NCBI RefSeq assembly: GCF_023151265.1
Contig: NZ_JAKLJH010000002.1
Location: 1-50,140, forward strand
From: Flavobacterium sp.
Lineage (GTDB): Bacteria; Bacteroidota; Bacteroidia; Flavobacteriales; Flavobacteriaceae
DNA: 50,140 bases
Direction: 5' to 3'
Part shown: positions 1 through 5,892 of the stretch, in pieces
Position numbering within the stretch: the stretch's first letter is position 1
Layout: every line of letters starts with the position of its first letter
Translations under genes and position numbers: made by a program
The notes under the pieces: model-generated
Seen by the model: only the letters and a program-made list of their open reading frames with translations
Told to the model about the DNA's origin: nothing
The model's database searches: none

Positions 1-391
1 TTTCTTTCAATCCGTCTAAACTTCCGAAAGTTTCAATCACTGCTTTTTCTAATTCAGCCGACATTTTAGTGTTTTTTTCAGGTGTTAAAACTGACCAAAA
101 CAACTCGTGATTGTAATGTCCACCTCCATTATTACGAACTGCTGCTGGCATAGTAGAAATCTTTGCAAAAATCTCGTTTAAGCTTAATTTTTCATCTGCA
201 GTTCCTGCTAAAGCTGTATTTAGATTTTTTACATAAGCTGCATGATGCTTGCTGTAATGAATTTCCATTGTTTGTGCATCTACAAATGGCTCTAAAGCAT
301 TATAAGCATAAGGTAAAGCTTTTTGTGTAAACTGCGCCGATGCTGTTAATGTTACTAAAAGTGTTGCAACTAAAAGTTTTATGTTCTTCAT
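1..391 (-). CDS. Exported Fe/Mn superoxide dismutase, N-terminal part (partial)
   Basis: Superoxide dismutase of the Fe/Mn family, converting superoxide to H2O2 and O2. The gene runs off the left edge, so only the first 130 codons are visible. The ATG is at 391-389. Residues 1-20 form a signal peptide (MKNIKLL, then a hydrophobic core ending in ASAQ), so the enzyme should act in the periplasm. The mature part begins with the family pattern ALPYAYNALEPF. Two metal-ligand histidines are visible: H45 in EIHYSKHH and H95 in HYNHELFW; the other two (Asp and His) would lie beyond the edge. Fe versus Mn preference cannot be judged from this part. No close neighbour suggests an operon. Confidence 0.93.
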   Translation of the reverse strand, partial: MKNIKLLVATLLVTLTASAQFTQKALPYAYNALEPFVDAQTMEIHYSKHHAAYVKNLNTALAGTADEKLSLNEIFAKISTMPAAVRNNGGGHYNHELFWSVLTPEKNTKMSAELEKAVIETFGSLDGLKE

Positions 392-475
392 GATGTTTAT
401 ATTTTTGATAAAATTACGGCTTATAGATTAGATAAAAAATTAAGAATTCTTAAAATTTCTATAATTATTGGGTTT

Positions 476-513
476 AAACGCAAAGACGCTAAGTTTTTTC
501 GCAAAGTTCGCAA
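476..513. repeat. Iterated spacer repeat (CGCAAAG..GC type)
   Basis: Between the sod gene and the GxxExxY pseudogene the spacer carries GCAAAGACGCTAAG followed by CGCAAAGTTCGCAA, an imperfect iteration of a CGCAAAG core. No ORF uses it. It stands directly beside the ACTATGTG hairpin at 531-581, so several short repeat types are stacked in one spacer. Confidence 0.5.
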
Positions 514-530
514 TGAAAATTTTATTAAAA

Positions 531-581
531 ACTATGTGCCTATGTGTTTAGTTTATTTTTGAAACACATAGACACATAAGT
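531..581. repeat. Inverted ACTATGTG repeat (hairpin)
   Basis: ACTATGTGCCTATGTGTTT (531-549) is followed after a 12-base loop by its near-exact reverse complement (562-581; one mismatch and one extra base). The arm itself is a tandem of two CTATGTG units. Related copies occur at 1048-1068 and as an inverted pair at 1835-1955, so this is a dispersed family in this genome. It could fold as RNA but has no T-run placed like a terminator. Confidence 0.7.
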
Positions 582-632
582 TTAGGATTGTGTATAAAAG
601 TCGTTTCACTCTGCCATTAGAAAAACATAGCT

Positions 633-1038
633 TTATGGTAAATTTCTGTAGATTTCATTTACAAATGTTTTTTGCCCTTCTTTGAAAATATTTTTACAAT
701 TAAAATTGATCAAAATTCCTTTAGGAGCATTGAGTAAATTCATATAAGTTAAAATTTGAGATTCAAAAACTTTATGCATTTCTAGAGTAGATTTTAATTC
801 TACAACAATATTATTTTCGATATACAAATCACATCTTAAACTAGCTTCTAACCGATTTCCTTTAATAAATAATAGGCACAATTTTCTCTGTGTGAAAATT
901 TATTTTCCTCAATCGCAACTCTTCTTTCATGCATTCATGATAAACAGATTCTAACAAACCTGCTCCCAAATTTTTATGCACTTCAATTGCCGCTCCAATT
1001 ATCTGAAACGACAAATCATCAATTCCCTTTTTTGTCAT
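633..1038 (-). pseudogene. GxxExxY family protein gene with a frameshift
   Basis: Reading from the ATG at 1038, frame 1 gives MTKKGIDDLSFQIIGAAIEV and later GLLESVYHECM, which contains the family signature G-L-L-E-S-V-Y. It then stops at 864-862, after about 58 codons. The rest of the family (KGNRLEASLRCDLYIEN, VVELKS, LTYMNLL, GILINFN) continues in another frame down to the stop at 635-633. Joining the two after EKIVPIIY gives about 133 residues, the usual family length. The junction is 1 base out of frame in an ATT-rich stretch near 862-875. Either the gene is broken or the base is a sequence error. The family has no established biochemical function; the fold looks nuclease-like (ELKS), which is inference. 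Confidence 0.85.
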
Positions 1039-1047
1039 AATAAAAAA

Positions 1048-1068
1048 ACTATGTGACTATGTGTTTAG
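1048..1068. repeat. ACTATGTG tandem repeat copy
   Basis: ACTATGTGACTATGTGTTT lies in the 38-base gap between radC and the GxxExxY pseudogene. It is the same unit as the hairpin arm at 531-549, with one base changed. Confidence 0.6.
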
Positions 1069-1076
1069 AAAAAAAA

Positions 1077-1760
1077 TCAAAAAATCCCTTCATCCTGAAA
1101 ACTCAAATAGCCATTTTCGGTAATGATAAGATGATCTAAAACTTGAATTTCTAAGGTTTGTCCTGCTTCTTTGATACGTTTTGTGATTTTTAAATCGGCT
1201 TCACTAGCGATTAATTTTCCTGAGGGATGATTGTGGGAAAGAATTAAACCCGTTGCATTTTGTTCGAATGCCATTTTAAAAATAATTCGAATATCTACAA
1301 CTGTTCCTGTGATTCCGCCTTTTGAGAGTTGGGCTTTGTAAATGACTTTATTGGAATTATTGAGATACAATACCCAAAATTCTTCGTGAGGCAATTCGCC
1401 AATGATGGGTTGCATGATATCAAAAACCGCTTTACTGGATGTGATTTTTTTGAGTTCGATTGCATCTTCAGCTCTTCGTCTTCTTCCTAATTCTAATGCA
1501 GCGGCGATGGAAATGGCTTTGGCTTCTCCAATTCCTTTGAATTGCATAAGTTGGGAAACCGACATTTTTCCTAAAGTGTTTAGATTGTTTTCGGAAGAAG
1601 CTAAAATGCGTTGGCACAATTGTACCGCGCTCTCATTTCGAGAACCGGAACCAATTAAAATAGCAAGCAATTCGGAATCAGATAAGGTAGACTTACCTTT
1701 TAGAAGAAATTTTTCACGAGGGCGATCGTCTTCGGCCCATTGGTTGATTGGCGTGTACAT
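1077..1760 (-). CDS. radC: RadC family JAB/MPN domain protein
   Basis: RadC-family protein of 227 residues. Residues 1-97 hold the N-terminal helix-hairpin-helix-like region (FKGIGEAKA at 74-82) and residues 105-227 the JAB/MPN metalloprotease-like domain. The JAMM zinc motif is intact: E126/E127, H176-x-H178 followed by seven residues, S186 and D189 (SHNHPSG). Once called a DNA-repair protein; its real role is not established, and no protease substrate is known. The length matches the family and the ATG at 1760 gives the typical start INQWAEDDRPREK. A -7 promoter box (TAGCTTTG) lies 28 bases upstream. It precedes the broken GxxExxY gene on the same strand. Confidence 0.93.
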   Translation of the reverse strand: MYTPINQWAEDDRPREKFLLKGKSTLSDSELLAILIGSGSRNESAVQLCQRILASSENNLNTLGKMSVSQLMQFKGIGEAKAISIAAALELGRRRRAEDAIELKKITSSKAVFDIMQPIIGELPHEEFWVLYLNNSNKVIYKAQLSKGGITGTVVDIRIIFKMAFEQNATGLILSHNHPSGKLIASEADLKITKRIKEAGQTLEIQVLDHLIITENGYLSFQDEGIF

Positions 1761-1788
1761 AAGATTTTTATTTTGGCGTTTATAAGAA

Positions 1789-1796
1789 CAAAGCTA
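1789..1796 (-). promoter_or_regulatory. Putative -7 promoter element of radC
   Basis: On the minus strand this reads TAGCTTTG, matching the Bacteroidetes TAnnTTTG -7 element, with 28 bases between it and the radC ATG. I see no TTG at the expected 19-21 base distance, so only half the promoter is supported. Confidence 0.45.
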
Positions 1797-1834
1797 ATTA
1801 AAAAATCTAAAAAATGAAAAAAATCTAAACTTTT

Positions 1835-1955
1835 ACCACATAGAAACATAGGTTTGTTTTTTATTTAATAAGGCATTTTAGTTAGGTTACAGAGAAGCTA
1901 AATGAATCAATTTATTGACTATGAAATTCTTATTTTTCTATGTTTCTATGTGGTT
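1835..1955. repeat. Inverted pair of CATAGAAACATAG repeats around about 85 bp
   Basis: ACCACATAGAAACATAGG (1835-1852) and CTATGTTTCTATGTGGTT (1938-1955) are reverse complements over about 17 bases. They bound a noncoding segment between the divergent radC and DUF1287 genes. The unit is related to the ACTATGTG family at 531 and 1048. No ORF lies inside. Confidence 0.65.
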
Positions 1956-2019
1956 TTAAAAAAACCTTCAAAATAAATGGCTTAAAAATTGCGTTTCAAT
2001 CTACAACAAATAACAAACC

Positions 2020-2661
2020 ATGAAACTATTTATTCCTCTACTTTTAATCTGTTTTTCTTTTGGATGTAAGAAATCTGAAACCATTGCTGAAAAAATAACA
2101 GAATCAAAACCAACAACTCAACTCATTGAGAACCCAACTAATTTCTATGAAAAATTATCCAATGCAGCGATTTCGATAATTGATCCTGAAGTGGTTTACA
2201 CGCCGGCTTATGTTGGAATAAAATATCCAAATGGTGATGTTCCTGCAAAAACGGGCGTTTGTACAGATGTAGTCATTCGTGCGTATCGAAAATTAGGCAT
2301 TGATTTGCAAAAAGAAGTACATGAAGACATGAAAGCCAACTTTTCTTTGTATCCGAATTTAGAAAAATGGGGTTTAAAAACTACCGATAAAAACATCGAC
2401 CATAGAAGAGTTCCTAATTTAGAGGTTTTCTTTACCCGAAAAGGAGCAACTTTACCGATTACACAAAACCTAAAAGATTACAAAACAGGCGATTTAGTGA
2501 CTTGGATGATTAACGATAAACTGCCTCATATTGGTATTGTAACGCACATAAAATCAAGCAATGGTAATCCTATGATTGTGCACAACGTAGGAAGCGGACA
2601 AGTTTTAGAAGATTGCTTGTTCAGTTGGAAAATTGTGGGGCATTTTAGGTATGGGAAATAG
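2020..2661 (+). CDS. DUF1287 family lipoprotein
   Basis: Protein of 213 residues with a lipoprotein signal: a hydrophobic N-terminus and lipobox FSFG|C at C16, so it is probably membrane-anchored. Residues 45-213 match the DUF1287 family as I know it (VVYTPAYVGIKYPNGDVP, GVCTDVVIRAYRKLGIDL, DLVTWMINDKLPHIGIV, MIVHNVGSG). C81 in GVCTDV, H170 in LPHIGIV and H188 in VHN are placed like an NlpC/P60-type Cys-His site, suggesting a cell-wall peptidase or amidase; that function is inference. The gene stands alone, divergent from radC, in a repeat-rich spacer, and I see no clear promoter. Confidence 0.85.
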   Translation: MKLFIPLLLICFSFGCKKSETIAEKITESKPTTQLIENPTNFYEKLSNAAISIIDPEVVYTPAYVGIKYPNGDVPAKTGVCTDVVIRAYRKLGIDLQKEVHEDMKANFSLYPNLEKWGLKTTDKNIDHRRVPNLEVFFTRKGATLPITQNLKDYKTGDLVTWMINDKLPHIGIVTHIKSSNGNPMIVHNVGSGQVLEDCLFSWKIVGHFRYGK

Positions 2662-2670
2662 CCGAAAACT

Positions 2671-2728
2671 TGTCATTCCATAGGAATCTCATAATTTGAG
2701 CAACCAAAGAGACTCCTTCGAAGTGACA
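2671..2728. repeat. Degenerate inverted repeat, TGTCATTCC..GTGACA type
   Basis: TGTCATTCCATAGGAATCTC (2671-2690) and GAGACTCCTTCGAAGTGACA (2709-2728) are inverted copies with five mismatches. A half copy (TTCTCCTTCGTCGAAATGACA) lies at 3551-3571. The two sites bracket the orphan gene at 2744-3445. The element may act as a weak bidirectional terminator after the DUF1287 gene. Confidence 0.55.
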
Positions 2729-2743
2729 AAAGAGCGTTTAATG

Positions 2744-3445
2744 TTATTGTTTTAAAACTCTATTATTATGTCTATTTTGCTCTACCCACGATTTATTTAA
2801 TTCTTCCAGATTCTTTAAATCATCTTTGAAAACCCATTCAGTTATTTGTTTTTTTATTTTTCTGTTGATATTAGATGAAAAAACGAGTTGCGAATTATTA
2901 GTTTTATAGTCTTCAATCGTTGGAAAAAAAACCTTTCCAATATCTCTATTTTCTTTTCTCGAAATAATATGAAAATGAGGCTCTCCATGTTCATTCCTTC
3001 CAACTCCACCAGTTTCACCACCTCTTAAGTCTAAATAAAAATTTGCAAAAAACAGATTACTCATGTTTTTAAATTCAAACAGAATAGACTTTGCGTTATT
3101 CTTTTTTATCTCTTCAAAGCTTTGTTGATTTATTTCTTTAGTACTTTCTTCTAAATAAAAATCTTCAATTATTAATTCATTAAAAGTATCCCAGCCTTTA
3201 TCAATTAATATTTTTAGGTATATGTCACCTATATTAAATTCAATTCCTTTAGCTCTCTCTTTTACATGATTTAAATCAATTACTTTAAACAGTTCAAAAA
3301 CAAAACCCTCAATTTCAGGATGATTTAAAATTATTATTTTAGATCCTAGCAAATTAAATTTTGAAGACTCTACTTTACCCTCCAAACATCTATTAACATC
3401 ATCAATATAAAAATCTCTTATTTTTATTTTTATTTTTTGCTTCAT
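2744..3445 (-). CDS. Hypothetical protein with DUF4160-like C-terminal part
   Basis: 233 residues, not recognised as a whole. The first 130 residues are charged and lysine-rich (MKQKIKIKIRDFYIDDVNRC) with no known motif. The C-terminal third (about 145-225: GRNEHGEPHFHIISR, then KVFFPTIEDYKTNN and a helical W..N segment) resembles small DUF4160 proteins, whose hallmark is EPPHIHV followed by a helix ending in a conserved W. That resemblance is by eye. There is no signal peptide or membrane segment. The gene is more AT-rich than its neighbours and is bracketed by copies of one short repeat (2671-2728, 3551-3571), which fits an accessory gene acquired as a patch. DUF4160 proteins often sit near toxin-antitoxin genes, but no partner is visible here. 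Confidence 0.6.
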   Translation of the reverse strand: MKQKIKIKIRDFYIDDVNRCLEGKVESSKFNLLGSKIIILNHPEIEGFVFELFKVIDLNHVKERAKGIEFNIGDIYLKILIDKGWDTFNELIIEDFYLEESTKEINQQSFEEIKKNNAKSILFEFKNMSNLFFANFYLDLRGGETGGVGRNEHGEPHFHIISRKENRDIGKVFFPTIEDYKTNNSQLVFSSNINRKIKKQITEWVFKDDLKNLEELNKSWVEQNRHNNRVLKQ

Positions 3446-3581
3446 AAATAATTTATATTTTAAAAATTATTCTTTATCAAACTCTATATTAAGAGATTAA
3501 TTTACTTTTTTGAAGTCATTTTAAAACTACAACAATCATATTTATGTGATTTCTCCTTCGTCGAAATGACAAATTACACTT

Positions 3582-4937
3582 TTATTTTATCAACCCTTTC
3601 ACCTCATCAAAATTCAATCCACCATAATTTCCTGAACTCATTAAGAGTAAAGCGGAATTTTCTAAATTTTGGCTGAATAAAAAGTCTTTGAATTCGACTG
3701 GATTGGTATAAATAATCAAATCTTCTCTTTGGAAGGATTGTGCGATTTGGTCGTACGTTACTTCTTCCAAACGTTTGATTTTTACTGCGTCTGGTGAATA
3801 GAAAACAACTGCTACATCGGCTGCATCTAAAGCGCCTTGGTATTCTTTTAAAAACTCGGCATTTAAACTGCTGTACGTATGCAATTCTAAACAAGCGACT
3901 ACTTTTCTATCTGGATATTGTGCTTTTACGGCTTTTGTGGTAGCTGAAACTTTACTTGGCGAATGTGCAAAATCTTTATACGCAACTTTGTTCGCACTTT
4001 CGGCAATTTTTTCTAATCGTTTGGATGCACCTTTGAAACTGGCAATAGCTTCGTAAAATTCAGCTTCGTCTACGCCCATGCATTGGCAAATCCATTTGGC
4101 GCCGGCTAAGTTGCTAAGATTATGCGCCCCGAAAACTTCAATTGGCATTGAACCTTCTGGCGTATCTAATAAAGTCGTTCCATTTTCTACAGAGTAACTT
4201 GGCGTTTGGTAGGCAATTTTTCGGATTGGATTTTCGGTTCCTTCAGCTACTGCTTTTACAGCTTCGTCTTCTTCGTTGTAAACTAAAATTCCACCACGCG
4301 TGATTTGGTTAGCGAAAATTCTAAATTGTTCTACATAATTATCAAACGTTGGAAACACATTGATATGATCCCAAGCAATTCCAGACAATAATGCAATATT
4401 CGGTTGGTACAAATGGAATTTTGGTCGCAAATCGATTGGAGAAGTTAAATATTCATCACCTTCCAACACGATAAAATCATTATTTTCGGTTAAATGTACC
4501 ATCGTATCAAAACCTTCCAATTGAGCTCCCACCATATAATCCACTTCGATATTGTGATAATGCATTACGTGTAAAATCATCGAAGTTATCGTCGTTTTAC
4601 CGTGCGATCCACCAATAACTACTCGGGTTTTATTTTTCGATTGTTCGTATAAAAATTCGGGATACGAATATATTTTCAACCCTAATTCTTGCGCCTTCAA
4701 CAATTCTGGATTATCCGCTTTGGCGTGCATTCCTAATATAATCGCTTCAATATCCGTTGTGATTTTTTCGGGAAACCAACCTTCTTCTGCTGGCAACAAC
4801 CCTTTTTTCTCCAAACGAGATTTTGAAGGTTCAAAAATAGCGTCATCGCTACCCGTTACATGATATCCTTTGTTGTGTAAAGCTAATGCTAAATTGTGCA
4901 TGGCTGCTCCGCCGATGGCTATGAAATGTGTTCTCAT
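3582..4937 (-). CDS. mpl: UDP-N-acetylmuramate:L-alanyl-gamma-D-glutamyl-meso-diaminopimelate ligase
   Basis: Mpl, 451 residues, a cytoplasmic Mur ligase that attaches recycled murein tripeptide to UDP-MurNAc using ATP. The N-terminal Rossmann part starts HFIAIGGAAMHNLA as in Mpl, where MurC has GIGGxGM. The ATP loop GGSHGKTT is at 109-116, followed by the Mur central region (FIVLEGDEYLTSP, AWDHINVFP) and the C-terminal domain (KRLEKIAE, DFAHSPSKV, ELHTYSSLN). The HSPSKV form distinguishes Mpl from MurC, which has HHPTE. Length is typical. Its own transcription unit is likely, since the upstream spacer (4938-5023) consists of repeats. It implies active cell-wall recycling. Confidence 0.94.
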   Translation of the reverse strand: MRTHFIAIGGAAMHNLALALHNKGYHVTGSDDAIFEPSKSRLEKKGLLPAEEGWFPEKITTDIEAIILGMHAKADNPELLKAQELGLKIYSYPEFLYEQSKNKTRVVIGGSHGKTTITSMILHVMHYHNIEVDYMVGAQLEGFDTMVHLTENNDFIVLEGDEYLTSPIDLRPKFHLYQPNIALLSGIAWDHINVFPTFDNYVEQFRIFANQITRGGILVYNEEDEAVKAVAEGTENPIRKIAYQTPSYSVENGTTLLDTPEGSMPIEVFGAHNLSNLAGAKWICQCMGVDEAEFYEAIASFKGASKRLEKIAESANKVAYKDFAHSPSKVSATTKAVKAQYPDRKVVACLELHTYSSLNAEFLKEYQGALDAADVAVVFYSPDAVKIKRLEEVTYDQIAQSFQREDLIIYTNPVEFKDFLFSQNLENSALLLMSSGNYGGLNFDEVKGLIK

Positions 4938-4943
4938 TTTTAT

Positions 4944-5020
4944 AGTTTATGAGTTAAAAAGTTTATGAGTTTAAGAGTTTTGAGACATTGCCCTTTAAAC
5001 TATTGAACCTATAACCATTT
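4944..5020. repeat. GTTTATGAGTT / AACCTAT iterated spacer
   Basis: The gap between the TPR gene and mpl contains GTTTATGAGTT twice, then AAGAGTTTTGAG, followed by TTGAACCTATAACC and TTTAACCTATTTT. It has no ORF and is low-complexity. Its build, short 7-12 base units repeated 2-3 times, matches other spacers in this window. Confidence 0.5.
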
Positions 5021-5023
5021 AAC

Positions 5024-5710
5024 CTATTTTTCAAATTGTTCTTTTAACTTACTCGCTTTTGCTTTATCTTTCAGCTTGTTCAAATATAAGTCATATAATT
5101 TTTCAAAAGTGGTTTTTGAATTACCAATTTCGTGTGCTTTTTTATAATTAATTTCTGCTTTCGCATAACGACTGAAATACACATCGATATAACCTTTTGC
5201 TAAATAACCATCGACTTTTGAAAGTGCCATTAATTCATCGGCATATTTTTGGGCTTTTTTTTCGCTTCCACCAATCATTGCGGGTAATTCGATGTATAAC
5301 ATTACTAATGCCCAACGAGTTTCTATATGTTTACTATCTAATTTCGCAGCGGTTAAAAATGATTCTTCTACTTCGCCAATCATTCCTAAAGCCTTGAATT
5401 TATTAGACTCTTTGGCTTTCATTCCAAGTGCTCCACCGTATTTATACCAATAATTTGCAACTTTTGGATAACTAACTTTTAGTTTCTTATAGTTAGTAAT
5501 TGCCTCATCCCATTTTTTCTGATAACCAGCAATATCGCCAAGATATTCAATTGTTTTGGTGTGATTCGGTTGTGATTTTAAGAACTCTGAAAATAGCTTT
5601 TCTGCTTCGTTGTATTTTTTTTGAACATACAATTTTTCGGCCTTTTCAAACGTTGATTGAGAAAAGACTGAAAACGAAAGCAATAGAAAAAAGATTTGGA
5701 TAATTTTCAT
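5024..5710 (-). CDS. Exported tetratricopeptide repeat protein
   Basis: 228 residues with a clear signal peptide (MKIIQIFFLLLSFSVFSQ) and then helical TPR-like repeats: FEKAEKLYVQKKYNEAEKLFSEFLKSQP (about 21-48), a second with YLGDIAGYQKKWDEAITNYKKL, and weaker ones to the C-terminus (YFSRYAKAEINYKKAHEIGN). TPRs are protein-protein scaffolds; the partner is unknown and no enzyme motif is present. The protein should be periplasmic. The ATG at 5710-5708 lies inside one arm of an 8-bp inverted repeat (5708-5715 with 5736-5743), which could affect translation. Confidence 0.8.
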   Translation of the reverse strand: MKIIQIFFLLLSFSVFSQSTFEKAEKLYVQKKYNEAEKLFSEFLKSQPNHTKTIEYLGDIAGYQKKWDEAITNYKKLKVSYPKVANYWYKYGGALGMKAKESNKFKALGMIGEVEESFLTAAKLDSKHIETRWALVMLYIELPAMIGGSEKKAQKYADELMALSKVDGYLAKGYIDVYFSRYAKAEINYKKAHEIGNSKTTFEKLYDLYLNKLKDKAKASKLKEQFEK

Positions 5711-5743
5711 ATGTTTATATCATATTTTTACAGGTAACATATG
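5708..5743 (-). promoter_or_regulatory. Inverted repeat covering the start codon of the TPR gene
   Basis: In the mRNA sense, CATATGTT is followed after 20 bases by AACATATG, and the last ATG is the start codon. An 8-bp perfect stem would hide the start. A second small hairpin (GTTTGC-TTAT-GCAAAC, 5766-5781) lies further upstream in the same leader. Regulation is inference. Confidence 0.4.
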
Positions 5744-5842
5744 GTATCGCCCTTTTATTAATGGTGTTTGCTTATGCAAACTTTTTTTAGTAGCGATTTC
5801 ATTTTTCAAAAATAGTGAAATGATTTTGGATAATTTGCATAA

Positions 5843-5872
5843 AAAAACGACTTGATTTCTCAAGTCGTTTTT
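5843..5872 (-). terminator. Rho-independent terminator after the S46 peptidase gene
   Basis: A perfect 13-bp stem (AAAAACGACTTGA with TCAAGTCGTTTTT) around a 4-base loop. On the minus strand it ends in seven Ts, 20 bases past the S46 stop codon. Confidence 0.85.
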
Positions 5873-5892
5873 CATTATACTGTATTTGAAAA

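Noticed and set aside
2744..3445. Toxin-antitoxin or defence system around the DUF4160-like gene
   Set aside because: No partner toxin, nuclease or regulator is adjacent; the flanking genes are DUF1287 and mpl.
5766..5788. Plus-strand terminator GTTTGC-TTAT-GCAAAC with seven Ts
   Set aside because: No plus-strand gene ends upstream of it; the stem is only 6 bp. It is noted only as part of the TPR gene leader.
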